From NCBI RefSeq assembly GCF_019352175.1, contig NZ_JACBYI010000010.1, forward strand, positions 115,174 through 179,173: 64,000 nt of DNA, written 5' to 3'. The position numbers were made by a program, and so were the translations under genes. The stretch is from Paenibacillus sp. S150. Its GTDB lineage: Bacteria > Bacillota > Bacilli > Paenibacillales > Paenibacillaceae. Numbering within the stretch: position 1 is the first letter of the stretch; each line of letters starts with the position of its first letter. The notes below the pieces were generated by a model. That model was not told the origin of the DNA, made no database searches, and saw only the letters and a list, made by a program, of their open reading frames with translations. Shown in pieces: positions 1 through 9,300 of the stretch.

Positions 1-31
1 GATGATAATCAAACTGGTGAAGAGGTCAGCT

Positions 32-2041
32 ATGGATCAAATGGGAATCCGCTATAATATATGGATCGTTTTACTAGCTTTTGCGCTTGCTGCCTCTGCA
101 GCCTATTCAGCGCTTACTTTGATTTCTCAGGTTTCCCTTACTGCGGGCAGGGGAAGGCGCCTATGGCTGCTCTCCGGAGCCTGTGTGCTTGGCAGCGGAA
201 TTTGGGCCATGCACCTCGTGGAGCTTATGGCGGGCGAACTGCCTTTTGAGGTCAGCTATCATCCGGGCCAGGCTGTATTGTCATTGCTAATCAGTATACC
301 GGCCAGCTATTTAGCGCTGTGGATTGCCGCGGTGCCCCTTCTGAGAACAGGGCATCTGCTCATCAGCGGCCTGATTCTCGGCAGCGGAATTGCCGCAATG
401 CATTATTTGGGCATGTCTTCCATGATGCTGGAAGGAAAGATTCATTATGGAGTGCAGACCCAGGGGCTGTCCGTCATCGTTGCTTGTTTAGCCTCTTATG
501 CCGGAGTATTTCTCTTTCGCAAGCTCAAGGATTATGCCGGCTTCAGCCGCTGGAAGCTGTATTCCTCGCTGTTCATCGGGCTCGCGGTTACCGGGATGCA
601 TTATATCAGCCTGAGAACCAGCCATTTGCAGGTTGACGGCTGGCCCGGGAACAAGCCTTTTCTTATGGAGACGGATGTTATTCTGCTGACAGGGGTTTCC
701 CTTGTCACGTTGTTAATGCTTGCGGTATCCGGCGGCGCGGTGTTTCTGGACCGGCATGTGCTGGAGCGTATGGCCTATAACGATCCGCTGACTCAGCTGC
801 CGAACCGGCATGGCCTCGAACGGTACTTCAGGGATGAATTTTTTGGCGGGGCCTCCGGTGCGGTGTTTTTTGTCGATCTGGACCGGTTCAAGTCGATCAA
901 CGATACCTTGGGACATGATATCGGCGATATGCTGCTGCAGGAGGTTGCCGTGAGATTGCGGTGCGCGATCGGCATGAAGGGCAAGGTCTTCCGGCTGGGC
1001 GGGGATGAATTTCTGATTGCCCTGCCGGTCTGCACGATGGAGGATGCCCGGGAGGAAGCGCAGCATATTCTGCGGGAGGTGAAGAAATCCTACAGCATAG
1101 AGGGCCATGAGCTGTACGTTACGGCGAGCGTAGGCATCAGCATGGCTCCGATTCATGGGACGGACCGTTCTGCGCTAATGAAGGCGGCGGACACGGCACT
1201 GTATACCTCCAAGGATTCCGGAAAGAACAAATTCAGTGTGTTCGATCAGGAAATGAACCGCCATCAGCTCCGCCGGATGTCACTGGAGAAGGATTTGCGC
1301 AAGGCGCTGGCCCGTTCAGAATTCATGGTGGTCTACCAGCCGAAATGGGATTCGCTGATGAACGTGACCGTAGGTCTAGAAGCTCTCCTGCGCTGGAGGC
1401 ATCCGGAGCATGGCATTATTTCGCCGGCCGAATTCATTCCGATTGCCGAGGAGACCGGGCTGATTGTGCCGATTACTTATTGGATGCTGCATGATGTATG
1501 CGGCCAGAATATGCTCTGGCACAGAGGGAGAGTGGCAAATGTTGCCGTCTCGATCAACATGTCGGCCCGGATGTTTGAGGGCGGAAGCCTCTATGATGTG
1601 ATTGAAGAGGCGCTGGTCCGCTCCGGCCTGGAGCCGCATTTCCTGGAGCTGGAGATTACGGAATCCATCGCAATGAACAATATGGAAGAGACGGTAGCCC
1701 AGCTCTCCAGGCTGCGGGGTCTTGGAGTGCGGGTATCGCTGGATGACTTCGGCACCGGATTTTCCTCGCTGGGCAATCTGGATGAGATTCCGGTGAACAC
1801 GCTGAAGATTGACCAGGTGTTCATCCGCAAGAGCAAAATGCATTCCAAAAAAGCGATCATCAGCAATATCATTGCCATCGCGGGCAATCTCAATATGGAG
1901 GTTGTCGCGGAGGGCGTGGAAACGCCCGAGCAGATTGAACTGCTGCAGTCTCTGGGCTGCCGGGTCATGCAGGGCTTCTATTACGGAAGGCCAATGCCGG
2001 TTAGCGAGCTGGGCCAATGGTTCATTGAGAATACAGCGTAA
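32..2041 (+). CDS. MHYT-GGDEF-EAL cyclic-di-GMP turnover protein
   Basis: A membrane protein predicted to make and/or degrade cyclic di-GMP. Numbered from the proposed start, an N-terminal multi-helix MHYT sensor has MHLVE near residue 60, MHYLG near 123 and MHYIS near 189. A GGDEF domain follows with an intact GGDEF at about 323-327, then an EAL domain with EALLRW near 450, EITES, DDFGTG near 571 and EGVETPEQ. Both catalytic centres look complete. The RxxD inhibitory site expected just before GGDEF is absent, so product inhibition may be missing. MHYT domains are thought to sense a diatomic gas through bound metal; that is family knowledge. An ATG at position 2 is in frame, but the AGAGGT at 21-26 favours the ATG at 32. 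The window edge hides anything upstream. Confidence 0.9.
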   Translation: MDQMGIRYNIWIVLLAFALAASAAYSALTLISQVSLTAGRGRRLWLLSGACVLGSGIWAMHLVELMAGELPFEVSYHPGQAVLSLLISIPASYLALWIAAVPLLRTGHLLISGLILGSGIAAMHYLGMSSMMLEGKIHYGVQTQGLSVIVACLASYAGVFLFRKLKDYAGFSRWKLYSSLFIGLAVTGMHYISLRTSHLQVDGWPGNKPFLMETDVILLTGVSLVTLLMLAVSGGAVFLDRHVLERMAYNDPLTQLPNRHGLERYFRDEFFGGASGAVFFVDLDRFKSINDTLGHDIGDMLLQEVAVRLRCAIGMKGKVFRLGGDEFLIALPVCTMEDAREEAQHILREVKKSYSIEGHELYVTASVGISMAPIHGTDRSALMKAADTALYTSKDSGKNKFSVFDQEMNRHQLRRMSLEKDLRKALARSEFMVVYQPKWDSLMNVTVGLEALLRWRHPEHGIISPAEFIPIAEETGLIVPITYWMLHDVCGQNMLWHRGRVANVAVSINMSARMFEGGSLYDVIEEALVRSGLEPHFLELEITESIAMNNMEETVAQLSRLRGLGVRVSLDDFGTGFSSLGNLDEIPVNTLKIDQVFIRKSKMHSKKAIISNIIAIAGNLNMEVVAEGVETPEQIELLQSLGCRVMQGFYYGRPMPVSELGQWFIENTA

Positions 2042-2077
2042 TGAAATACATAAGGAATAGCCTGTGCCAGACACAAA

Positions 2078-2215
2078 ATAACCCCACAAGGTGGGGCCTT
2101 GGCTTCGATGGTTATTCAGGTACTTTACGGGGACCCCAAAACATATAAATTCTTATCTTTCAAGCAGAAACGGCTACGCTGTCCTTGTAAATGACGGCGT
2201 GTTTCAGCGAGAAAT
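2078..2215 (-). repeat. Dispersed intergenic element, inverted copy
   Basis: Read on the minus strand, this stretch matches elements elsewhere in the window. The part at 2166-2215 resembles the palindromic module at 37676-37715 and 63663-63700. The part at 2078-2160 matches 38565-38642 almost base for base, in opposite orientation. It includes a CCCCAC/GTGGGG hairpin at about 2081-2097 which, on the minus strand, is followed by TTATTTT and so resembles a terminator. No coding potential is seen. Confidence 0.7.
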
Positions 2216-2265
2216 ATATGGATCATTGAGTGTGCCCAGCATATAAATTCTGGCGTAATATTTGA

Positions 2266-2305
2266 ACAAAGCGCATTACCTCTTTTGGAAGGTGCTGCGC
2301 TTTGT
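2266..2305. other. Stem-loop downstream of the chemoreceptor gene
   Basis: A perfect 10-bp inverted repeat, ACAAAGCGCA at 2266-2275 and TGCGCTTTGT at 2296-2305, has an inner ACCT/AGGT pairing. It lies 35 bases past the stop of the minus-strand chemoreceptor gene. It lacks a clean T-tract on either strand, so it may be a weak terminator or a 3' mRNA stabiliser. Confidence 0.5.
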
Positions 2306-2340
2306 AGGTTATGCAGAAGCCCTCGGGTTCTCCAAGGCCT

Positions 2341-4035
2341 CTAGATCTTGAACTTCTCTACGAGAACCTGAAGCTTCTCTGCCAGTGAAGAGAGGAAGGC
2401 AGCGGAGGATTCGACCTCTTCCATCGCTGCAAGCTGCTCCTGGGAAGAGGCGGAGAGGGTCTCGGCGCCTTCAGCCGTATGGTTGGAGATGGAGACGATA
2501 TTCTGAATCGCCTTCACGAGTCCGTCAGAGATCAGCCCCAGCTCACGGACGGTCGCCGATATCTGCTGGTTCTGGGAGGACATATTGGAGACCGAGGTTT
2601 CGATCTCGGAGAAGGAGTTTCCGGCTGACCGGATCAGCTCTCTGCCCTGCAGCATTTCTTCCGTTGAACGTTTCATCGTTTCACCGGCATTGTCCATCTG
2701 GCCGATGATCAGGCTGACCAACTCTCCAATTTGTCCGGCGGATGCCGCCGAACGTTCGGCGAGCTTGCGGACGGAGCCGGCAACAATGGCGAAGCCCCGG
2801 CCCTCTTCTCCGGCGCGAGCGGCTTCTATCGCCGCATTCAATGCCAGCAGATTGGTTTCTTCGGCAATGCTGGCAATGGTGCCGACAATATTCTCAATTT
2901 CCTTGGAATGGCTGCCCAGCGTCCCGATAATGCCGGACAGATCACTGATGCTTGCGCTGACCACTCCCATTTGCGAGGTTGTGGAGTCCATTGATTCCCG
3001 TCCCAGCCGGGCCTTGTGGGCATTGTCGGCGGCTGTATTCATTGCACTGTCGGCATTGCCGGCAATTTCAGTGATGAAGCGGGACATATCCTGTACGGCT
3101 TTGTAGCTTCCTTCCAGGTCTTTCAGCTGGGTGTTCGCTCCATCGGCCAGCTCAATCGTGACATTCACACTGTGCTCGCCGGCGCGGTTCGTCTCCTGGG
3201 CACTGGCAGACAGCTCCTGCGAGGAAGAGGCAACCAGCATGGAAGTGTCATTCACCTGAGTGATCAAGTCGCGCAGGTTCAGCGTCATGTCGTTGAAGTT
3301 CCGGGCCAGTGTCCCGATTTCATCTTTGCTTTTGAAGAGAAGCGGTTCGTGGGTAAGATCTCCCCTGGCAATGGTGTTCACGGAGCCGGACAGCTTGGTG
3401 AGCGGGCTTACCATACGACGGATCAGCAGGTAAGCGGCAAGGATCGCTACGATAAGGATCGATGCGCCAATGATGAAGGGCTGAACAATAATGTCCATTG
3501 TCCGTTCATGAATTAAAGGGCCGTCGAAATTAATGGCCATCAGTGCAATAATAGGCTGGGTAGGGTCATGATCCTGGTAAATGGGGCCGTAACCGGTCTT
3601 GAGCGAGGTGCCTTGATATGTATAAACTTTGGAATATGCGGAATGCTTCATGGTAGTTATCATGGCTTTATCTTCTTCAGTGAAATAGAAATCATCCCCG
3701 GCCTCATAGCCTCTTGCCTTCAAGCTGGCGTCGGCGGCGAGTATTTTTCCGTCCAGTGACAGGATGAACGCTTCTTTAAAAATAGGCTTATGATCCACAA
3801 TCCAGCCGATCCGGTCTTCTATCGCAGCCACCTTGCTGTTATCCCCGCTGACAAGTGCCGAAATGTCGGCAGGATCAATCAGGCCGGTTGTAATATTGGC
3901 GCAGCCCACCAACTCGATTCCCGCAGCCTCATCGATCTGATGATAAGCGGCGCGGTAACCGAAGAATCCAATGGAGGACCCGACAAGAAGCAACACAATG
4001 AGCATCATCCAAGTTAATTTTGTTGCCAGCTTCAT
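2341..4035 (-). CDS. Methyl-accepting chemotaxis protein
   Basis: A 564-residue transmembrane chemoreceptor that would pass ligand signals to a CheA/CheW array. It has a first membrane helix at about 9-28, an extracellular sensor of about 155 residues, a second helix at about 186-206, a HAMP segment, and a long coiled-coil signalling domain. The conserved hairpin tip is clear near residues 393-411 ([20 protein letters not shown]). The frame stays open upstream to 4257, but the ATG at 4035 is preceded by GGTGG at good spacing, begins a normal membrane anchor, and avoids overlap with the divergent MarR gene. The ligand cannot be read from the sequence. No che genes are nearby, so it is an orphan receptor. 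Confidence 0.92.
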   Translation of the reverse strand: MKLATKLTWMMLIVLLLVGSSIGFFGYRAAYHQIDEAAGIELVGCANITTGLIDPADISALVSGDNSKVAAIEDRIGWIVDHKPIFKEAFILSLDGKILAADASLKARGYEAGDDFYFTEEDKAMITTMKHSAYSKVYTYQGTSLKTGYGPIYQDHDPTQPIIALMAINFDGPLIHERTMDIIVQPFIIGASILIVAILAAYLLIRRMVSPLTKLSGSVNTIARGDLTHEPLLFKSKDEIGTLARNFNDMTLNLRDLITQVNDTSMLVASSSQELSASAQETNRAGEHSVNVTIELADGANTQLKDLEGSYKAVQDMSRFITEIAGNADSAMNTAADNAHKARLGRESMDSTTSQMGVVSASISDLSGIIGTLGSHSKEIENIVGTIASIAEETNLLALNAAIEAARAGEEGRGFAIVAGSVRKLAERSAASAGQIGELVSLIIGQMDNAGETMKRSTEEMLQGRELIRSAGNSFSEIETSVSNMSSQNQQISATVRELGLISDGLVKAIQNIVSISNHTAEGAETLSASSQEQLAAMEEVESSAAFLSSLAEKLQVLVEKFKI

Positions 4036-4245
4036 TATTTTTACCACCAACCCTGCTTCGAATGTTTTCAGCAATACAACTGTATCACTGCTAAGATTAT
4101 AGCGCATCAGCGGCATGAGCAAATATAGTATTTTTGTGTCGGAGCCTGTCTTCGGATGTAAGAGGAGCCGGCATAAAAGCATTGAATCATAGCCTCTGGT
4201 AATGGTACGCTTGAAACAGGATAAACGGACTGGGAGCTGAAAGGG

Positions 4246-4683
4246 ATGCCGCAACAAATCGATCCGCTTGTAGAGCGTTTGGGATCATCCATGTGGAAGG
4301 TGCACCGCAGGATTGCATCACAGATGTCCCTGCATAAGGAAATGGGTCTTACTGTACCGCAATTCGGCCTGCTGCGCTTGATTTCCCAGGAGCAGAAAGC
4401 GCGGGTTGTTCAGCTGGCCGATAAGCTGGAGGTTAAATCCAGTGCGGTAACCGTCATGCTGGACCGTCTGGAGCTGCTTGGACTCATTGCGCGTGAACCG
4501 GATGAGAACGACCGGAGAGCCGTAATCGTCAGTATTACACCCAAAGGGCAAAAACTGCTTGAAGAAGCACAGTACCGCACTTTGTTGCTGCTGTCCGAGC
4601 ATTTAGCGGTCTTAAAGCCGGAGGAGCTGCAGAATTTGGCCGACTATTTGCTGATGCTGGAGAAGCAGGAACGTCTGTTTTAA
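4246..4683 (+). CDS. MarR-family transcriptional regulator
   Basis: A 145-residue winged-helix DNA-binding protein. The recognition region reads [20 protein letters not shown] followed by the wing with the DENDRR turn and SITPKGQ, all typical of MarR proteins, flanked by N- and C-terminal dimerisation helices. Length is normal for the family. It is transcribed away from the chemoreceptor gene and toward the LtaS-like gene, with a shared terminator at 4709-4746. GGGAG lies upstream of the ATG. No effector or target can be inferred; the only divergent neighbour is the chemoreceptor gene, which may or may not be regulated by it. Confidence 0.9.
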   Translation: MPQQIDPLVERLGSSMWKVHRRIASQMSLHKEMGLTVPQFGLLRLISQEQKARVVQLADKLEVKSSAVTVMLDRLELLGLIAREPDENDRRAVIVSITPKGQKLLEEAQYRTLLLLSEHLAVLKPEELQNLADYLLMLEKQERLF

Positions 4684-4708
4684 AATAGGTATACCTCTAT
4701 GGCAGGCA

Positions 4709-4746
4709 AAAAGCCGCGCTCCGGTGATCCGGAAGCGCGGCTTTTA
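4709..4746. terminator. Bidirectional rho-independent terminator
   Basis: A GC-rich hairpin (AGCCGCGCT-CCGG, loop, CCGG-AGCGCGGCT with a one-base bulge) is flanked by an A-run on the left and TTTT on the right. It sits between two convergent genes, so it can serve both. Confidence 0.85.
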
Positions 4747-4784
4747 TCTTTTGACGCATAGGAATGTTCTGTAAAGCGGCTTGA

Positions 4785-6650
4785 TTATTCCTTATCCTTA
4801 ACTTTATCGGGCAGCTGCGTAACATAGCTATCCGACAGCTGGCGCAAGCGCAACGCGCGGTTGTATTCATCCTCGGTTCCGGCAGGTATCCTGCTTCCGG
4901 AGGCCAGGGTGAACTGTGTGTTATCCTCGAAGCTGTTGCCGGGGATCAGCAGTCCGGAGCTGGCGATAAAGGAGCCGGTTGGCAGATAATAGCGCTGCGG
5001 CAGCAGGTTGTAAGACTGGCTCAACAGGTCCTGGCCAAAGTATATATTGTTGTCCATGGAAATCCCCAGCAGACTGGCTGCGGTTGGCATGATATCCACT
5101 TCACCGCCGACGTGATCCAGTGTTTGCGGCTCGATGGTGCCTTCTTCATGAATGATGAGCGGGATATTCAGCATATCCGCGTATTCGTAGTCATGACCGT
5201 AGATTTCCGTCATTAATTCCTTATCATCATGATCCAGCGAATAGATCGGCAGGCCCATATGGTCCCCGTAGACCATGATCAGGCTCTTATCCCATATCCC
5301 ATTCGCCTGGAGTTCATCCACAAATTGACCGAAAGCATAGTCGGCATAATTCTGGGCCCGGATATAATCACCGACAAAAGTGCCCTCATAGCGCTCCGGC
5401 AGCTTCATCTTGTATTTCTCCTCGGGAATGGTGAACGGATGGTGGGAGGACATCGAAATTACCTGGGCATAGAACGGCTTGCCGTCCGCTTCCATCTCCT
5501 TCAGCCTGTCTGCGGTTTTGCGGTAGAGCACTTCGTCGGAAGCCCCGAAGAAGAAGGTGTCCTCGTCGCCGAAAAACTCATGGTCGTAATAATTCTCCCA
5601 GCCGAGGGCGCTGTACAGCTCCCCGCGGTTCCAGAATTCCACATCATTGGTGTGGAAGGTAGCCGTCCGGTAGCCGTTATTCTGCAGCAGACGCGGCAGG
5701 CTCGGCAGCTCTTTATTCACATAGGACATCGTAGCCGCGCCCTGGGGCGGAATATAGAAGGAAGAGTTCACTACGAATTCGGCATCCGAGGTATTCCCCT
5801 GTCCGACCATTTGATAGAAGTTAGGGAAATACAGGCTGTTCTCCATCAGGCGGTTCAAGTTCGGCGTAATTTCCTGGCCGTCTACCTTAAGCCCCAGCAG
5901 GAAGCTCTGGAACGATTCCAATTGAATAATGATCAGGTTCTTGCCTTTGGCTGCGCCCTGAAGCGGCGAGACAGCGGCGGGATCTGTTCCCTTAAGCTGG
6001 TTGATGGCCTCCTGCGTAATTTCGCTGGCGTTCACGAGCTCAGGTTTGTCTTTGGCAAAAATCGTGTACGCCTCATAATTCAGAATGCCCATTTCCTGCG
6101 CCTTCTTGATCTCATTCATACTGGCCTTGTTGGGCAGTATATTGAACAGGCAAATGGCGAGCGAGACCGCGAACAGAAGAGTATGCGAAAGTTTCCCGCC
6201 ACGGTAATTAATGTTATCCTTCTTATAGGTCCGGCCCTTCTTATTGATGAAAAAATAGAAGCCCAGGACGATGATATCGGCAAAGATCAGCAGATAATAC
6301 GGGTCCATCAGAGAGAATACGCTGTTGCGTACAGCTGTAACCTGATTCACCTGCTCTGCCGCATGGTAAGTGACGATGACTCCGTAATACTTAAAGTACA
6401 TAATGGCGGCAAAAAAGATTGCGGTGACTAGCAGATTGACCGTCATGTAATAGCCAAGCTTCCGTTTGGAAGCGAAGCGTTCGATAAGGGCGAACAGGGC
6501 CCAGACAAAAGGAATTTCCGTTAATAGCGTTTTCCAGGAGAGCAAATCTCCAAAGATCACGCCCCAAGCCAAAAAGCTCTTCAGGACAAAAAGAATGGAG
6601 AAATACACGAATGGTTTGATCAGCCATCGTTTTATGTTTACGGATGACAC
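4785..6650 (-). CDS. LtaS-type membrane sulfatase (lipoteichoic acid synthase-like)
   Basis: A polytopic membrane enzyme with an extracellular sulfatase-fold domain, the family that polymerises glycerol phosphate onto lipoteichoic acid or primes that reaction. Five hydrophobic helices occupy about residues 13-170. The catalytic domain starts with LIIIQLESFQSFL, whose Glu is a metal ligand, and contains the nucleophile Thr in GQGNTSDAE (about residue 287), SSHHPF and GDHMG. Length of about 621 residues is normal. The start chosen is a GTG at 6650 with AAGAAGG seven bases upstream; ATGs at 6671 and 6713 are in frame but have poorer ribosome binding sites. Sequence alone does not separate a main synthase from a primase or a YfnI/YqgS-type paralogue. 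Confidence 0.9.
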   Translation of the reverse strand: MSSVNIKRWLIKPFVYFSILFVLKSFLAWGVIFGDLLSWKTLLTEIPFVWALFALIERFASKRKLGYYMTVNLLVTAIFFAAIMYFKYYGVIVTYHAAEQVNQVTAVRNSVFSLMDPYYLLIFADIIVLGFYFFINKKGRTYKKDNINYRGGKLSHTLLFAVSLAICLFNILPNKASMNEIKKAQEMGILNYEAYTIFAKDKPELVNASEITQEAINQLKGTDPAAVSPLQGAAKGKNLIIIQLESFQSFLLGLKVDGQEITPNLNRLMENSLYFPNFYQMVGQGNTSDAEFVVNSSFYIPPQGAATMSYVNKELPSLPRLLQNNGYRTATFHTNDVEFWNRGELYSALGWENYYDHEFFGDEDTFFFGASDEVLYRKTADRLKEMEADGKPFYAQVISMSSHHPFTIPEEKYKMKLPERYEGTFVGDYIRAQNYADYAFGQFVDELQANGIWDKSLIMVYGDHMGLPIYSLDHDDKELMTEIYGHDYEYADMLNIPLIIHEEGTIEPQTLDHVGGEVDIMPTAASLLGISMDNNIYFGQDLLSQSYNLLPQRYYLPTGSFIASSGLLIPGNSFEDNTQFTLASGSRIPAGTEDEYNRALRLRQLSDSYVTQLPDKVKDKE

Positions 6651-6931
6651 AGCTTCGCCTTCTTTCTGCATAATGAAACGCCAATTCCCGGCTGGGAGGA
6701 AGCAGCGGCGCAAGACAAAAGAATTCCATTATCAATAGACCTTATTATGCAGCGCTGGGAGAGGAATGTCAAAAATCAGAAAAGCCGTACGCTCTATGGT
6801 GGAAGCGTAATTTGAAATGCCGGCGGATGAAGCCGGGAAAATCAAACCTACATGCGGTTATACAGCGGGAAAAGGACGAAAATGGCCCCCTGCAGCAAAA
6901 AAGGCGCGGGCAGCGGTGAGGAGGAGGAAGC

Positions 6932-9247
6932 ATGGACGGTACCGAGGTATTTCTTTCCGTAAGAACGCTGGTGGAGTATGCCTTCAGCAGCGGCAGTCTG
7001 GAGCCGGGCTTCCGCAGCGGTGCGGCGATGGCGGAAGGCACGCGTATTCATCAGCATATTCAGAAGCAATATAAAGAAGGCGACCGCAAGGAGGTCTACC
7101 TCAAAGCAGCAATTCCTCATAACGGCCTTCTGTTCATCATCGACGGACGCTGTGACGGCCTTTTAACCGGAGAGGACGGCAGTCTGACTGTGGAAGAAAT
7201 CAAATCCATCGCCGGCCCCTTGGATTCGGCGATAGAAGGGCGGGAGGTCCACTGGGCACAGGCGCTTATGTATGCCTATATGGTTACACTTGAGCAGAAG
7301 CTTCCTTCCATTGAGGTTAAGCTTACGTATGTCCGCCGGGGCAGTGAAGAGCAGCACAGCCTATACAGGCAGGCCACCCGGCATGAACTTGCAGCCTTTG
7401 CCGCTGCAGCGGTTGCCCGATATGCGCCTTATGCGGAGCTGCGGGTACGCCATGAAGCGCGGAGAGGGGAGAGTATCCGCAATCTGGATTTCCCTTTCCC
7501 CGGCTACCGGCAGGGGCAGCGTCAATTCGCCGCCGCAGTGTACAGGACGGCTGCTGAAGGCGTGAACCTGTTCGCCCAGGCGCCCACAGGCATCGGCAAA
7601 ACGATGTCGACTCTGTTCCCGGCGTTAAAAGCACTGGGCGGAGGGATTGCAGCAGGAATCTTCTATTTAACCGCCAAGACGGTTACCCGGTTTGCGGCGC
7701 AGGAAGCGGTCTCGCTGCTGGTTGCAGGCGGTCTGCAGCTGCACGCGATCACGCTTACGGCCAAGGAGAAGTCCTGCTTCCGCGAGGAAGGGCTTTGCAG
7801 CAAGGAGGGCTGCCCGTTTGCCGAAGGCTATTATGACCGGGTCAATGAGGCATTGCTGGACATGCTGGAGCATGAAATGCTGATGACGCAGGAAACCATC
7901 GCCGGGTATGCCCGCAAGCACAGGGTATGTCCGTTTGAGTTCTCGCTGGATGCCGCCTATGCCTGCGATATGGTCATCTGCGATTACAACTATATCTATG
8001 ATCCCCGGATTAGCCTGAAGCGGCTGCCGGAGGAAAGGAAGAAAAAGACGGTGCTGCTGGTGGACGAGGCCCATAACCTGGTGGACCGGGGCAGGGAAAT
8101 GTTCTCCGCCCCGCTGACCAAGGCGCCGTTCCTGAGCCTGCAGCGGCAGTATAAGGCGGTTAATCATAGGCTTGGAGCTGCCGCCAGAGCGGTGAATGCT
8201 TTTTTCATTGATCTGCGCAAAAGCATCGGTGTAGCAGGGGAGGGACAATGGCCGGAGTATCCCGGCGGATTGCCGCAGCTCCTGGAGACGTTTGCCGCCG
8301 AGGCGGAGCTGGAGCTGCTGGGGCCTTCCTCTCCCGCTGTGCTCATTCCCCCGGCGGAGGAAGAGGAAGGAAGCCTGCTGGACACCTACTACGCGGTCCA
8401 GGGCATGCTGCGCACCATCAAAACCTATGATGAGCGCTATGTCACCTATGCCGAGGTGAGACGCGGCGATGTATTTCTGAAGCTGTTCAATCTGGACCCT
8501 TCACATCTGCTGCAGCAGATGGCCAAGGGCTTCCGCAGCCAGATTCTATTCTCGGCCACACTCTCGCCGATGTCTTATTACCGGGACATGATTGGAGCGG
8601 CTGAGGGGGACTACAGCCTGCGTGTAGGCTCTCCTTTTCACAAAGAGCAATGGAAAGTATCTGTTCTTCCGGTATCCACCCGCTACCGTGACCGTGCCGG
8701 TTCCCTGCTTCCGCTAAGCAATGCGCTGCGGGGAATGGTTGCAAAAAAGGGCAATTATCTCGTGTTTTTCCCTTCCTATGCATATTTGCAAAACGTCTTA
8801 GCGGTGTTCACGGACAAATATCCCGAGATCCCGACCCTGGTGCAGGGCAGCGGAATGAGCGAGCAGGAGCGGGAGGGGTTCCTTTCTTCTTTCCTTCCGG
8901 ATAATCCGGAGACATTGCTTGGATTCGCTGTGCTAGGGGGGATTTTCTCGGAGGGTGTCGATTTGCCCGGAAACCGCCTGAACGGCGTAATGATTGTAGG
9001 CGTCGGCCTGCCGCAGGTTGGCCTGGAACGCAATCTGCTGCGCGGATATTTTCAGGCCCGGGGCAAGAACGGCTTCGATTATGCCTATGTCTATCCGGGC
9101 ATGTGCAAGGTGCTGCAGGCAGGCGGAAGGCTGATCCGCACCGAGAATGACAGCGGTATTATTGTGCTGGCGGATGACCGTTTTCTGCAGCAGCCTTATG
9201 CGGATTTGCTTCCTGAAGAGTGGCAGGACTACCTTGTCCAAACCTAA
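6932..9247 (+). CDS. Rad3/DinG-type DNA helicase with N-terminal RecB/Cas4-like nuclease domain
   Basis: A 771-residue superfamily 2 helicase of the XPD/DinG type. Residues about 30-135 look like a PD-(D/E)xK nuclease: D75 in GRCDG, E89 and K91 in VEEIKS, then WAQALMYAYM, the Q...Y motif of RecB-family nucleases. The helicase has Walker A QAPTGIGKT at about 217-224, DEAH at 378-381 (LLVDEAHNLVDR), and the motif VI-like QAGGRLIRTE. Cysteines at about 282, 289, 294 and 333 lie where the iron-sulfur cluster of this family is bound. It probably acts on damaged or structured DNA, by analogy with DinG and XPD. AGGAGG precedes the ATG. It appears to be a single-gene unit; the next gene has its own ribosome binding site 50 bases later. 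Confidence 0.9.
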   Translation: MDGTEVFLSVRTLVEYAFSSGSLEPGFRSGAAMAEGTRIHQHIQKQYKEGDRKEVYLKAAIPHNGLLFIIDGRCDGLLTGEDGSLTVEEIKSIAGPLDSAIEGREVHWAQALMYAYMVTLEQKLPSIEVKLTYVRRGSEEQHSLYRQATRHELAAFAAAAVARYAPYAELRVRHEARRGESIRNLDFPFPGYRQGQRQFAAAVYRTAAEGVNLFAQAPTGIGKTMSTLFPALKALGGGIAAGIFYLTAKTVTRFAAQEAVSLLVAGGLQLHAITLTAKEKSCFREEGLCSKEGCPFAEGYYDRVNEALLDMLEHEMLMTQETIAGYARKHRVCPFEFSLDAAYACDMVICDYNYIYDPRISLKRLPEERKKKTVLLVDEAHNLVDRGREMFSAPLTKAPFLSLQRQYKAVNHRLGAAARAVNAFFIDLRKSIGVAGEGQWPEYPGGLPQLLETFAAEAELELLGPSSPAVLIPPAEEEEGSLLDTYYAVQGMLRTIKTYDERYVTYAEVRRGDVFLKLFNLDPSHLLQQMAKGFRSQILFSATLSPMSYYRDMIGAAEGDYSLRVGSPFHKEQWKVSVLPVSTRYRDRAGSLLPLSNALRGMVAKKGNYLVFFPSYAYLQNVLAVFTDKYPEIPTLVQGSGMSEQEREGFLSSFLPDNPETLLGFAVLGGIFSEGVDLPGNRLNGVMIVGVGLPQVGLERNLLRGYFQARGKNGFDYAYVYPGMCKVLQAGGRLIRTENDSGIIVLADDRFLQQPYADLLPEEWQDYLVQT

Positions 9248-9300
9248 GCGGGTATAATCAATGAAAAGGCATACATTAGAGATCATCAGGAGGTTATAGA

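Noticed and set aside
5229..6431. 400-codon plus-strand frame opposite the LtaS-like gene
   Set aside because: Antisense shadow of a gene with clear catalytic motifs; no start signal.
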